Origin: G963674665 sp964609625
GTDB taxonomy: Bacteria > Desulfobacterota > Desulfovibrionia > Desulfovibrionales > Desulfovibrionaceae
DNA: 64,000 nucleotides
Assembly (NCBI GenBank): GCA_964609625.1
Contig: CAZSRS010000005.1
Coordinates: 1-64,000 of the forward strand
Reading direction: 5' to 3'
Both the position numbers and the translations under genes were made by a program. The notes beneath the pieces are model-generated. The model saw only the letters and a list, made by a program, of their open reading frames with translations, had not been told where the DNA came from and made no database searches. Shown here piece by piece: positions 53,034 through 62,556 of the stretch (positions are counted from its first letter, which is position 1; the number at the start of each line of letters is the position of its first letter).

Positions 53034-53846
53034 TCACCACCCGGCTTTCACGTAAGCATCGGGCACGAAGCGTTGGATCTGGCGCAGACGTTCTTCCGCA
53101 TGGTCCTTGGCGTACGGCCCCTCCACCACGACCAGAAGTTCGTTTCGCAGGTTCGGGTATTCATTGGAATCAATGAGCCGCGCCTGGGGCACATTCTGTT
53201 GCGTCCGGGCAAGGCGTTCCAAAGCCTCATGTCGTGATGTCCGCGGGATGGAGGCCATGATCACGAACCACTTGCCATGAGCCGTGGGGGAGGGTGCGTT
53301 GACGTCCTGCTGCCTGGGCTGTGGTTGCGGCGTCGGCGGTGTGGTTTTCGTCCCTGCTCCGATGATCCCCACCATGTTGCGATACACCTGCCTCGCCCCG
53401 GCGGCGATGCCCTGTAGGTCGTCTCGGGCAAAGGCCTCTTCCGCCATGAGGATGCGTCCGTCAGCCACGTTGATCAACCGCGCGTCGATGGACAACTCTC
53501 CCTTGTACTGCGAGACCGAGCCGGTCATCACGGCGTCGGCGCCGAGCAACTGGCCGATCTGTTGGGCCACCGTACCGGAAATGCCCGAGTCGCCAAAGCG
53601 GTTTTCATCCAAAATGCGCTGGATGAGGTGACGCTCGACAACTTCGAACAGGTCGGATTTCACGGCTTCGGTGGTGATTTTTTCGGAGACTATGCGCCCC
53701 TTGTTGCTTTGCCGGGCTTCTTCGTTCACCGCGTCGAACTCGAGGATGGCGATGCGGGTGGCCGTGGCGCGCATGGGCACCGCCACGCCCAGAAGCAGGG
53801 CAACGACCATGAGCACCAGTGTTCCTTTGTTCAGGGGGGCGTGCAT
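53034..53846 (-). CDS. secreted CsgG-like protein with SPOR-like C-terminal domain
   Basis: 270 residues. A signal peptide (LVLMVVALLLGVAVPMRATA) is followed by a CsgG/FlgO-like domain (about 35-165): RIAILEFDAVNEEARQ, FEVVERHLIQRILDENRFG, VAQQIGQLLGADAVMTGSVS and LINVADGRIL. A Pro-rich spacer and a C-terminal region of about 80 residues (KWFVIMASIPRTSRHEALER, then VVVEGPYAKDHAEERLRQI) read like a SPOR peptidoglycan-binding fold. No lipobox Cys is present. It is probably a periplasmic envelope-assembly protein. GGAGG precedes the chosen ATG. Confidence 0.8.
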   Translation of the reverse strand: MHAPLNKGTLVLMVVALLLGVAVPMRATATRIAILEFDAVNEEARQSNKGRIVSEKITTEAVKSDLFEVVERHLIQRILDENRFGDSGISGTVAQQIGQLLGADAVMTGSVSQYKGELSIDARLINVADGRILMAEEAFARDDLQGIAAGARQVYRNMVGIIGAGTKTTPPTPQPQPRQQDVNAPSPTAHGKWFVIMASIPRTSRHEALERLARTQQNVPQARLIDSNEYPNLRNELLVVVEGPYAKDHAEERLRQIQRFVPDAYVKAGW

Positions 53847-53915
53847 GTGATCCTCCATGGCGGAGATTGTCGGGTTGCCGGCTTATGGTCGTGGGAACGT
53901 TCCAGGACGCGGTGC

Positions 53916-54668
53916 TCAGGGCTTCTTGTCGGTCGTGCTCCTGTTCGCGAGCAGTCGTTCCTGGTAGAGCAGGCTGGAGCCGACGATGGCGAAGGGGTAG
54001 AGCAGGATATGCAGGAACGGTACCAGCAACGGCAGGCCGAAGCCCAGAAGCATGAAGGGGTGTTGCCGGACATAACGCAGGCGTGGGCCGAAGCGGGGCT
54101 CGTCGCGCGACAGGGAGAAATCCAGGAAATCCCACGCCAGGAGCAGCATGGCGAAGACCAGGCCCAACAACGCCCCGATCACGGGTATGAAGAAGAACAG
54201 CAGGGGCAGGATCAATACGAAGCCGGCCTTTTTCAGTTCCTCCAAAACGGTGCGCAGGATGCCGACCCCGGATCCCGGGCCGTGTCTGAGGGCGGCGTAG
54301 GTATCGTGATGGCCGATACGCCCCGCGATGTAGTCGTAGAGTGGCGAGGCCAGGATGTTGGCCACCACCATGAAGCAGAAGTACATCACGGCGAAGAGCA
54401 GCACGTAGAGGATCATCTTCAGCAGGTGGACGAAGAGCCAGTGCAGGGTGGCCATGAATCCCGAGGCCTCGGCGGTTGCCGGGTTCCAAATGGCCTTGAC
54501 GAGTTGGTCATCGTAGAGGGTGAAGACGTAGAATCCCGCAGAGTAGAGCAGCAGGGTGAGACAGAAGGGTATGAACAGCAGTGGCAGGTAGCGTTTGTTC
54601 CTGAAGGCGAAGCGGATGCCGGTCAGATGGGCGCCAAGCCCCTGGCCGAATTCTCTGAGTATGTTCAT
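53916..54668 (-). CDS. EI24/CysZ-like membrane protein
   Basis: 250-residue polytopic protein. The amphipathic start FGQGLGAHLTGIRFAFRNKRYLPL is the usual opening of EI24-domain proteins, followed by about four to six helices (LPLLFIPFCLTLLLYSAGFY, MILYVLLFAVMYFCFMVVAN, then LPLLFFFIPVIGALLGLVFA). The CysZ member of this family imports sulfate, which would suit a sulfate reducer, but the family is broad and no cys genes are adjacent. Specific function is uncertain. Confidence 0.78.
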   Translation of the reverse strand: MNILREFGQGLGAHLTGIRFAFRNKRYLPLLFIPFCLTLLLYSAGFYVFTLYDDQLVKAIWNPATAEASGFMATLHWLFVHLLKMILYVLLFAVMYFCFMVVANILASPLYDYIAGRIGHHDTYAALRHGPGSGVGILRTVLEELKKAGFVLILPLLFFFIPVIGALLGLVFAMLLLAWDFLDFSLSRDEPRFGPRLRYVRQHPFMLLGFGLPLLVPFLHILLYPFAIVGSSLLYQERLLANRSTTDKKP

Positions 54669-54728
54669 GGCTGTGTCTCCCTGGGGCGCAGGTCATGCAC
54701 TAAAGCCGCGCCGTTGCAAGCCGGTCGA

Positions 54729-56633
<1,905 letters not shown>

Positions 56634-56671
56634 GGTTGCGAAGTCCTTGGTTCTGGTAATGGCAAGGGGGC

Positions 56672-58132
56672 TTAGAAAGTGACACCGATGGATTCGTAGG
56701 CTTGGAGATATTTCCGGGCGGCCTTGTCCCAGGTGAATTTCTGTAGCATGCCCCGCTGCCGAATTTGTGCCCAGAGCTGGGGATTCTCCCAAGCCTCCAA
56801 GGCCTGTTCGATGGCCTTGAGAAAGGCCTTGGCATTGGCCTCGGTGAAGGTGAATCCCGTGGCTCCGTCACGGGGGTGGGGCAGGATGGTGTCGTTGAGT
56901 CCGCCCACGGCCGTGGCCACAGGCGGCGTTCCGTAGCGCAACGAATACATCTGCGTCAATCCGCAGGGTTCGTAGCGTGAGGGCATGAGAAAAATGTCCG
57001 AGCCCGCCTGGATGCGGTGCGCGAGTTCCTCAGTGTAGCTGACATTGGCCGAGAGCCGCAAGGGGTAGTCCTCCATCAACCGCAGCAGCCCTTCCTCGTA
57101 TTCCAGGGCTCCCTCCCCCAACACGATGATACCCACATCCTTGACGATCAGCTCCTGGAAGATGTCCAGCAGCATGTCGATGCCCTTTTGGGGGCGCAGG
57201 CGGCCGATGAATCCCAGCAAGGGGCGGTTTTCCAGGAATGGATTGAGCCGCAATTCGTTGATTAGCTCCAGCTTGCAGGTGCGCTTGCCCTGGACGTCGT
57301 ATGGGTCGTATGTGGCCGGCAGGAAGGGGTCGCTGGACGGGTCCCAGACGGTGTAGTCGGCGCCGTTGAGAATGCCCACCAGCTTGTCGGAGCGCTTGGC
57401 CAGGATGCCCTCCAGACCACAGCCGAACTCCGCGCTGAGGATCTCCTTGGCGTATGTCGGACTCACCGTGGTGATCAGGTCGGCATAGGCGATGCCGGTC
57501 TTGAGCAGGTTGAAGTCGCCCCAGAATTCCGCGCCGTCCATGTGCCAAGCCTCCATGGGCAGGCCTGACTCGAAGAACAGGCGGCTGGCAAAACGGCCCT
57601 GAAAGGCCAAGTTGTGGATGCTCAACGCGGATTTGGTGTTGTACAACCGGGGATTGTGCCTGCGCCAGAAGTGCAGATAGGCCGGGATCAGGGCGGTCTG
57701 CCAATCGTTGGCGTGCAGCAGCGCCGGCGGCGAGTCCAACCGCTGGCTCCATTCCATGGCCGCCCGGCAGAAGAACACGAAACGTTCGCAGTTGTCGAAA
57801 TAGTCACCCTTGTAGGTATTGTAGAAGTACTTGCGGTCGAAGAATTCCTCCCGGCTCACGAAATAGATGGGCATGCCGTGGAAGTCGGCCATGTAGATGT
57901 CGGCAGTGATCGGCGCCCAGGGATAGCCAACCGGCATGTCCGAATAGACCAGGTGCAGGCGGAATCCGGCTTTGCTCACCCTGGGGTAATACGGTGTGAT
58001 GACGGCGGTGTTCACGCCCAGTCGATGCAAGGCCAGAGGCAATGCGCCGAGTACATCCCCCAGACCGCCGGTCTTGGAAAAGGGGTAGATCTCTGAAGTG
58101 ATGAACAATACGAGAGGTCGCGACGAAGCCAT
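56672..58132 (-). CDS. glgA: glycogen synthase
   Basis: GT5 enzyme elongating alpha-1,4-glucan from ADP-glucose (or UDP-glucose), 486 residues. The N-terminal substrate loop KTGGLGDVLGALPLAL, LLHANDWQTALIP and TVSPTYAKEI are followed by the C-terminal GT-B domain with LGFIGRLRPQKGID and the donor-site EPCGLTQMYSLRYGTPPVA. The length is typical. AGGAGAAGG lies upstream of the ATG. No glgC is in the window. Confidence 0.95.
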   Translation of the reverse strand: MASSRPLVLFITSEIYPFSKTGGLGDVLGALPLALHRLGVNTAVITPYYPRVSKAGFRLHLVYSDMPVGYPWAPITADIYMADFHGMPIYFVSREEFFDRKYFYNTYKGDYFDNCERFVFFCRAAMEWSQRLDSPPALLHANDWQTALIPAYLHFWRRHNPRLYNTKSALSIHNLAFQGRFASRLFFESGLPMEAWHMDGAEFWGDFNLLKTGIAYADLITTVSPTYAKEILSAEFGCGLEGILAKRSDKLVGILNGADYTVWDPSSDPFLPATYDPYDVQGKRTCKLELINELRLNPFLENRPLLGFIGRLRPQKGIDMLLDIFQELIVKDVGIIVLGEGALEYEEGLLRLMEDYPLRLSANVSYTEELAHRIQAGSDIFLMPSRYEPCGLTQMYSLRYGTPPVATAVGGLNDTILPHPRDGATGFTFTEANAKAFLKAIEQALEAWENPQLWAQIRQRGMLQKFTWDKAARKYLQAYESIGVTF

Positions 58133-58219
58133 GGAGCCTTCTCCTGATCTGGTGCTTCCGTAAGGTCTTGCAGGTACACATGTACACGAGTGGAGGTATT
58201 TTGCAAAGATATGGGCAGG

Positions 58220-58687
58220 TCAGGGTCGTGGTGCCGCGACGCCCGTATCGAGGAGACGGAAGAAATTTTCCAGGATGACGTCGTGGTCGAACGCCAGGAC
58301 TCGGGGCAGCCCGTCGCGGGGGTAGAATTCCGCCCGAGCCGCGTCGTCCCCGGCGGCTAGTTGCGTGAGGTCGCGGGCGCGGGCCAGGAACACCACGCTC
58401 AGGGTGTGTTGCCTGGGGTCACGCCGCGGATCCGAATACACGCCGAGCAGTCCGGTAAGCTCTACATCCAGGCCGGTCTCCTCCTTGGCTTCTCGTACAG
58501 CCGCTTGTTCCACGGTCTCGCCCGCGTCCACGAATCCGCCGGGCAGTGCCCAGCCAAGGGGTTGGGAGCGACGTTCGATGAGCAGCACGCCCCTGTCCGG
58601 AACGTGGAGCACCACATCCACCGTGGGCACGGGATTACGTTGGGGAACGGGCTTGCCGCAATGGGGGCAGGGTTGTACACCGCTCAT
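58220..58687 (-). CDS. NUDIX hydrolase with N-terminal zinc ribbon-like motif
   Basis: 155-residue pyrophosphohydrolase. The Nudix box is complete (GGFVDAGETVEQAAVREAKE then ETGL). A CPHC motif at the N-terminus hints at half of a zinc ribbon, as in NudC/ADP-ribose-type members. The substrate is unknown; ADP-ribose or a nucleotide sugar would suit the neighbouring glycogen genes, but that is conjecture. GAGG lies 7 bases before the ATG at 58687. It is divergent from the GT9 gene, only 36 bases away. Confidence 0.88.
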   Translation of the reverse strand: MSGVQPCPHCGKPVPQRNPVPTVDVVLHVPDRGVLLIERRSQPLGWALPGGFVDAGETVEQAAVREAKEETGLDVELTGLLGVYSDPRRDPRQHTLSVVFLARARDLTQLAAGDDAARAEFYPRDGLPRVLAFDHDVILENFFRLLDTGVAAPRP

Positions 58688-58723
58688 GGTCAGCCTCGCT
58701 CTGAAGGTTGAAGGAAGTGGAAT

Positions 58724-59686
58724 GTGATCGACACCTGCATCGTAGTCCATAACGGCGCGCTTGGCGACTTCTTGCTCGGCTGGCCGGCACTGCTCTCTTT
58801 GGCGCGGGCACGCCCCGCTGTGCGGCGGATCTGGGCCGGGCGAGAGGAGCACTCCTTCTGGGCGGCGACCGCGGGGTGGGAGTCGGCACCGGCGGATCTG
58901 CACCGGGGCGTGACCGCCTTGTACCAGGGCACGTGGCCGAAGGTACTGGCCTCGGCCGAGGTGGTCTGGTTCGGGCTGCGCGCCTCTGCGGTACGCCGTC
59001 ATTTGGGCGAGCGGATTCTCATGGACCCCCGATTCTGGCTTGTGGCTGGCATCCCGGAAACAGGGGCGGTGCCGTGGGAGTCCCCCAGGGAGACGGCGCG
59101 GCAGGCCCTGGCCTTGCGCAGCGTGGGTTGGGCACAGGACTGGCGAAGCGTCTGGCGTGAGACCGTGGGCAGGCACCCGTGGGAATCGGAAGCTTTCGAA
59201 GCCGACGCACTGCTTTTTCCCGGCGCTGGGCACAGAGCCAAGCAGTGGGGCCCGGTAAAGTTTTTTGAACTAGGTCGAATGCTCCGCGTGCGGGGCGTGC
59301 GGCCGTCATTCGTACTGGGACCGGCCGAACTGGAACGTGGGCTCGGCGATGTCCTGCGCGGTTGCGGTCCCTTGCCCGGACCAGTGCGCCCCTGTGACAG
59401 ACTGGACAATCTGAGCGCCATGCTCTCTGGTGCGCGTCTGGTGGTGGGCAACGACGCCGGCCCTATGCATTTGGCGTCCATGTTCGGAACGCCGGGAGTG
59501 GCGATTTTCGGCCCCGCGTCGCGGCGGCAGTGGGGGCCCGAGGGGCTTCGCTGCCTGGCGGCTGGCGTGCCCTGTCGCCCCTGCACGGAAACCACTGCCG
59601 ACATATCCTGTACAACCCCCCTGTGCATGGAGGCCTTGGCTCTGGACAGTGTCTGGCAGGCAGTGGAGGAAGTTCTGGACCTATGA
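58724..59686 (+). CDS. glycosyltransferase family 9 (heptosyltransferase-like)
   Basis: 320 residues, GT-B fold, adding a sugar (typically heptose) to lipopolysaccharide core. The N-terminal IVVHNGALGDFLLGWPAL is the usual GT9 opening. The C-terminal donor site is FPGAGHRAKQWGPVKFFELG, VVGNDAGPMHLASMFGTPGV and IFGPASRRQWGPEG. Start is GTG at 58724 with GAAGGAAG upstream. That ribosome site contains nine bases, GAAGGAAGT, complementary to the predicted small RNAs of the array that begins right after its stop. The stop codon lies 10 bases from the first array hairpin. Confidence 0.9.
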   Translation: MIDTCIVVHNGALGDFLLGWPALLSLARARPAVRRIWAGREEHSFWAATAGWESAPADLHRGVTALYQGTWPKVLASAEVVWFGLRASAVRRHLGERILMDPRFWLVAGIPETGAVPWESPRETARQALALRSVGWAQDWRSVWRETVGRHPWESEAFEADALLFPGAGHRAKQWGPVKFFELGRMLRVRGVRPSFVLGPAELERGLGDVLRGCGPLPGPVRPCDRLDNLSAMLSGARLVVGNDAGPMHLASMFGTPGVAIFGPASRRQWGPEGLRCLAAGVPCRPCTETTADISCTTPLCMEALALDSVWQAVEEVLDL

Positions 59687-59689
59687 AAT

Positions 59690-59747
59690 ACAAAACCGGC
59701 TGGCGGTCCCGCAACCGCAGCCGGCTCTGGCAAAAGAAGGAAGTTAC
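59690..59747 (-). ncRNA. candidate sigma-54-dependent small RNA, copy 1 (type A)
   Basis: Predicted from position: starts about 12 bases after the -12 element and ends at a terminator-like hairpin. The RNA has a 22-base unpaired, pyrimidine-rich 5' part containing CUUCCUUCUUUU, complementary to ribosome-binding sites. It ends in the hairpin CCGGCUGCGGU/ACCGC-C-AGCCGG (59696-59724) and a UUUUG tail. This segment is identical in all four units. No transcript evidence is available. Confidence 0.55.
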
Positions 59748-59756
59748 TTGGGATAA

Positions 59757-59773
59757 AGCAACGACCGTGCCAG
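59757..59773 (-). promoter_or_regulatory. sigma-54 promoter, copy 1
   Basis: The - strand reads CTGGCACGGTCGTTGCT, an exact match to the RpoN consensus YTGGCACG-N4-TTGCW with the required 10 bases between GG (-24) and GC (-12). Predicted start is about 59746. Confidence 0.75.
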
Positions 59774-60044
59774 CCAGGGCACATTGTCTAGAAAAATTCG
59801 TTATGCGTGTTATTTCAAGAGATTGCCCAATGCCTACCACGCGTATCCGCATGATTTTGGGTCGAGAAGCGGTTCCAGAATTTGTACTTCCCCAGTGAAA
59901 GGCGGTGGTAATGGGGGTCCGGGGTTCAAATTTTTCCACCCTGTGGCGCGGGGCGTGAAGTAGGTGGGGCTGAGTCGGGCTGTGTAGCACGTGGGGCGCG
60001 GGGCGGGGGCAATACTGAGGTCGAAGACCCCGTGCCCTGAAAAT

Positions 60045-60102
60045 ACAAAACCGGCTGGCGGTCCCGCAACCGCAGCCGGCTCTGGCAAAAGAAGGAAGTT
60101 AC
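60045..60102 (-). ncRNA. candidate sigma-54-dependent small RNA, copy 2 (type B)
   Basis: Same predicted RNA as copy 1, with identical body and hairpin (60051-60079). Its upstream region is type B. Confidence 0.55.
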
Positions 60103-60111
60103 TTGGAATAT

Positions 60112-60128
60112 AGCAACGACCGTGCCAG
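60112..60128 (-). promoter_or_regulatory. sigma-54 promoter, copy 2
   Basis: Identical CTGGCACGGTCGTTGCT element, although bases immediately downstream (ATATTCC rather than TTATCCC) have diverged from type A. Confidence 0.75.
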
Positions 60129-60399
60129 CCAGAGCACATTGTCTAGAAAAACTTTTTATGCGTGTTATTTCAAAAGATTGTCCAATGTCTACCGCGTGTA
60201 TCCGCATGGTTTTGGGTCGAGAAGCGGTTCCAGAATTTGTACTTCCTCAGTGGATGGCGGTGGTAATGGGGGTTCGGGGTTCAAATTTTTCCACCCTGTG
60301 GCGCGGGGCGTGAAGTAGGTGGGGCTGAGTCGGGCTGTGTAGCACGTGGGGCGCGGGGCGGGGGCAATACTGAGGTCGAAGACCCCGTGCCCTGAAAAT

Positions 60400-60457
60400 A
60401 CAAAACCGGCTGGCGGTCCCGCAACCGCAGCCGGCTCTGGCAAAAGAAGGAAGTTAC
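60400..60457 (-). ncRNA. candidate sigma-54-dependent small RNA, copy 3 (type A)
   Basis: Same predicted RNA; the hairpin is at 60406-60434. This unit matches copy 1. Confidence 0.55.
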
Positions 60458-60466
60458 TTGGGATAA

Positions 60467-60483
60467 AGCAACGACCGTGCCAG
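60467..60483 (-). promoter_or_regulatory. sigma-54 promoter, copy 3
   Basis: Identical consensus element 355 bases from copy 2, with an inverted repeat ATTGGGCAAT about 55 bases upstream as in copy 1. Confidence 0.75.
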
Positions 60484-60754
60484 CCAGGGCACATTGTCTA
60501 GAAAAATTCGTTATGCGTGTTATTTCAAGAGATTGCCCAATGCCTACCACGCGTATCCGCATGATTTTGGGTCGAGAAGCGGTTCCAGAATTTGTACTTC
60601 CCCAGTGAAAGGCGGTGGTAATGGGGGTCCGGGGTTCAAATTTTTCCACCCTGTGGCGCGGGGCGTGAAGTAGGTGGGGCTGAGTCGGGCTGTGTAGCAC
60701 GTGGGGCGCGGGGCGGGGGCAATACTGAGGTCGAAGACCCCGTGCCCTGAAAAT

Positions 60755-60812
60755 ACAAAACCGGCTGGCGGTCCCGCAACCGCAGCCGGCTCTGGCAAAA
60801 GAAGGAAGTTAC
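60755..60812 (-). ncRNA. candidate sigma-54-dependent small RNA, copy 4 (type B)
   Basis: Same predicted RNA; the hairpin is at 60761-60789. It is the first copy met when reading on from tsaC on the same strand. Confidence 0.55.
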
Positions 60813-60821
60813 TTGGAATAT

Positions 60822-60838
60822 AGCAACGACCGTGCCAG
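60822..60838 (-). promoter_or_regulatory. sigma-54 promoter, copy 4
   Basis: Identical consensus element. About 160 bases of unit sequence remain upstream before the tsaC stop, including the ATTGGACAAT inverted repeat, so this truncated unit keeps the presumed activator region. Confidence 0.75.
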
Positions 60839-60999
60839 CCAGAGCACATTGTCTAGAAAAACTTTTTATGCGTGTTATTTCAAAAGATTGTCCAATGTCT
60901 ACCGCGTGTATCCGCATGGTTTTGGGTCGAGAAGCGGTTCCAGAATTTGTACTTCCTCAGTGGATGGCGGTGGTAATGGGGGTCCGGGGTTCAAGATTT

Positions 61000-61680
61000 T
61001 CAACCATCGCTGCTTTTCACCGTGAGGCCCAGACCGGCGATGGCTGCCGCGGATACCGCCCCAGTGCGTACAATGGTCACGCACGCTGTCCCGTCTTCTG
61101 CCGTGCCCACGAGGGCCAGGGTGGAGGGCAGGCCGCCCGCCGGTCCCGGTGTGTCTGGAGGCAAGGGGGCCAAGCATCCCACCGAGTGTACCAGTTTCGC
61201 GTCGAGTTCCTGCTCGTGCATGGCAGGGGACGCGCCATGCTGGTTGGCACTGGTCGCCACCAGGGGGGAGTCGAGTTTCAGGCAGAGGTGTCGGGCCACG
61301 GGGTGCGGGCTGATGCGCAACGCCACCAGGCCGTTGTCGCCGGCCACCCCCGCGGCCAGCCCAGCTCCGGCCGGGAGGAGCAAGGACAGGGGGCCGGGCC
61401 AGAAACGCTCCTGCAACTGGGCCACGGCTCCGCGTTGCGCAGGGACCATGGCCTCCATGGCGATGATGTCCACGGCCAAGGGCAGTTGCGCCAAGTCGCC
61501 GATGAGCACGGGCACCCCCTGGGTATGGGAGCGCTCTTTCATCGCCAGGAGTTTGGCCACGGCGCGGTGGTTGCAGGCATCGCACCCCAGGGCGTAGAAA
61601 GTCTCGGTGGGGTAGATGCACAGCCCGCCCAACCGAAGACTGTTCAGAGCGGAAGAGAGTACGTCGAAGTGGTTGCACAT
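61000..61680 (-). CDS. tsaC: L-threonylcarbamoyladenylate synthase (TsaC/Sua5/YrdC family)
   Basis: Makes threonylcarbamoyl-AMP from threonine, bicarbonate and ATP for tRNA t6A synthesis, acting before TsaBDE. It has 226 residues. Family motifs are GGLCIYPTETFYALGCDA, the KxR segment KERSHTQGVPVLIG, FWPGPLSLLLPAGAGL, VALRISPHPVARHLC and VATSANQHGASPAM (SxN). The start is uncertain: 61680 or the ATG three codons upstream; neither has a clear Shine-Dalgarno. It lacks the Sua5 C-terminal domain. Its stop codon lies at the boundary of the tandem array. Confidence 0.88.
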   Translation of the reverse strand: MCNHFDVLSSALNSLRLGGLCIYPTETFYALGCDACNHRAVAKLLAMKERSHTQGVPVLIGDLAQLPLAVDIIAMEAMVPAQRGAVAQLQERFWPGPLSLLLPAGAGLAAGVAGDNGLVALRISPHPVARHLCLKLDSPLVATSANQHGASPAMHEQELDAKLVHSVGCLAPLPPDTPGPAGGLPSTLALVGTAEDGTACVTIVRTGAVSAAAIAGLGLTVKSSDG

Positions 61681-61722
61681 GGCCGGCATTGTGCATGCAA
61701 GTTGTACAAAAAGGAAGGCTCC

Positions 61723-62190
61723 ATGCGAGTGATCAGGTGTGTGTATGTTGGCGCGTTGAAACAGCGTTTTTGGAAGGAGGCTGCCGAACATTACAGGGGG
61801 CGCCTGGCACCACATGTCCAATTGGAGGAACGCGAGGTCAGGGATGGTTCGGGCAAGTTGTCGGCCGAGGATCGCTCCCGGCAGGAAGGGGAGCGCATTC
61901 TGGCTGCGCTCAAACCCGGGGACATGCCCATCTGCCTTGACGAGAGGGGGCGGGAGTTCGACTCCAGGGCTCTGGCAGAGTATCTGGGGCGGGTTCTGGA
62001 GGACGGAAACCGTGTTCCCTGTATGGTTGTGGGCGGCCCCTTTGGTCTGGCCGACGAGGTGCGCGCGGCCTGCGCCATGAGTCTTTGCCTGGGGCGGTTG
62101 ACATTGCCCCACGAACTGGCGCGGGTGGTGTTGTTGGAGCAGTTGTACCGCGCGGTTTCAATTCTCAGGGGCGCCCCGTATCACCATTAG
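61723..62190 (+). CDS. rlmH: 23S rRNA pseudouridine-1915 N3-methyltransferase
   Basis: SPOUT methyltransferase acting on helix 69 of the assembled 70S ribosome, 155 residues. The C-terminal knot motifs CLDERGREFDSRALAEYL, VVGGPFGLADEVRAACAMSL and LTLPHELARVVLLEQLYRAV, ending ILRGAPYHH, are diagnostic. AAGGAAGG lies 4 bases before the ATG. Its 3' end overlaps the convergent STAS gene by 26 bases. Confidence 0.95.
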   Translation: MRVIRCVYVGALKQRFWKEAAEHYRGRLAPHVQLEEREVRDGSGKLSAEDRSRQEGERILAALKPGDMPICLDERGREFDSRALAEYLGRVLEDGNRVPCMVVGGPFGLADEVRAACAMSLCLGRLTLPHELARVVLLEQLYRAVSILRGAPYHH

Positions 62191-62551
62191 CCTGCTGGAA
62201 GAGCGCCTCCACGTCCGGGGCATCGGGAATTTGATCCCGTTCCTTCACGATACTGAAAAAGGTGTTCAGCTGCACGAGCTGGAGGGTCTTCAAGGTCTGG
62301 GGTCCCGGCTTGTAGAGATAGAGCCGCTTGCCATGGGTCACGCACCGGGTGTGCAGGGAGACCATGAAACCGATGCCGCAACTGTTGATACCTTTGAGGT
62401 GCGCGAGATTGAAGATGACATCCGAGACGCCGTGATCCTCGAAGAGAGTGTCCACGGTATCTTTGGTGTTGGTGGAGCAGTCGTGGGAGATTTCCAGCGG
62501 CGCATGGATCACGAGATATCCGGCAGCTTTGTCTATTCGCATGATATCCAT
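62165..62551 (-). CDS. STAS-domain anti-sigma factor antagonist
   Basis: 128 residues, SpoIIAA/RsbV-like. APLEISHDCSTNTKDTVDTL, DVIFNLAHLKGINSCGIGFM and VSLHTRCVTHGKRLYLY follow the STAS pattern, with Ser in the phosphorylation position (INSCGIG). It would be phosphorylated by the RsbW-like kinase upstream and dephosphorylated by the SpoIIE-type phosphatase, releasing or binding the kinase. It is last of the three-gene - strand operon, 5 bases after the kinase stop. A second ATG three codons in is possible. Confidence 0.9.
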   Translation of the reverse strand: MDIMRIDKAAGYLVIHAPLEISHDCSTNTKDTVDTLFEDHGVSDVIFNLAHLKGINSCGIGFMVSLHTRCVTHGKRLYLYKPGPQTLKTLQLVQLNTFFSIVKERDQIPDAPDVEALFQQANGDTGRP

Positions 62552-62556
62552 TGTTC

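Larger units (their letters stand above)
59687..60997. repeat. tandem array of four 355-bp units in A-B-A-B order
   Basis: The whole gap between the GT9 stop and the tsaC stop is made of a 355-bp unit. Unit hairpins begin at 59696, 60051, 60406 and 60761, exactly 355 apart. Units 1 and 3 (type A) match each other, and 2 and 4 (type B) match except at the truncated end of unit 4. A and B differ at about 16 positions, all between roughly bases 55 and 270 of the unit. The pattern implies A/B divergence followed by duplication of a 710-bp AB dimer. Unit 4 stops near 60997, at the tsaC stop codon. 355 is not a multiple of 3, so the array is not an extended coding repeat. Confidence 0.93.

Noticed and set aside
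59911..59940. tRNA remnant suggested by GGGGTTCAAAT in the array units
   Set aside because: The would-be T stem pairs GGGG only with TTTT, and no acceptor, D or anticodon arms can be drawn.
59834..60917. Families of 90-100-codon ORFs recurring in the tandem array
   Set aside because: Differences between A and B units are mostly non-synonymous in these frames (for example Arg to His, Gly to Asp, Thr to Lys), the unit length is not a multiple of 3, and there are no ribosome sites. The array is better explained as non-coding.
59687..60997. CRISPR or integron-like array
   Set aside because: Units are 355 bp with no alternating short repeats and unique spacers, no cas genes or integrase nearby, and no attC-like folds.
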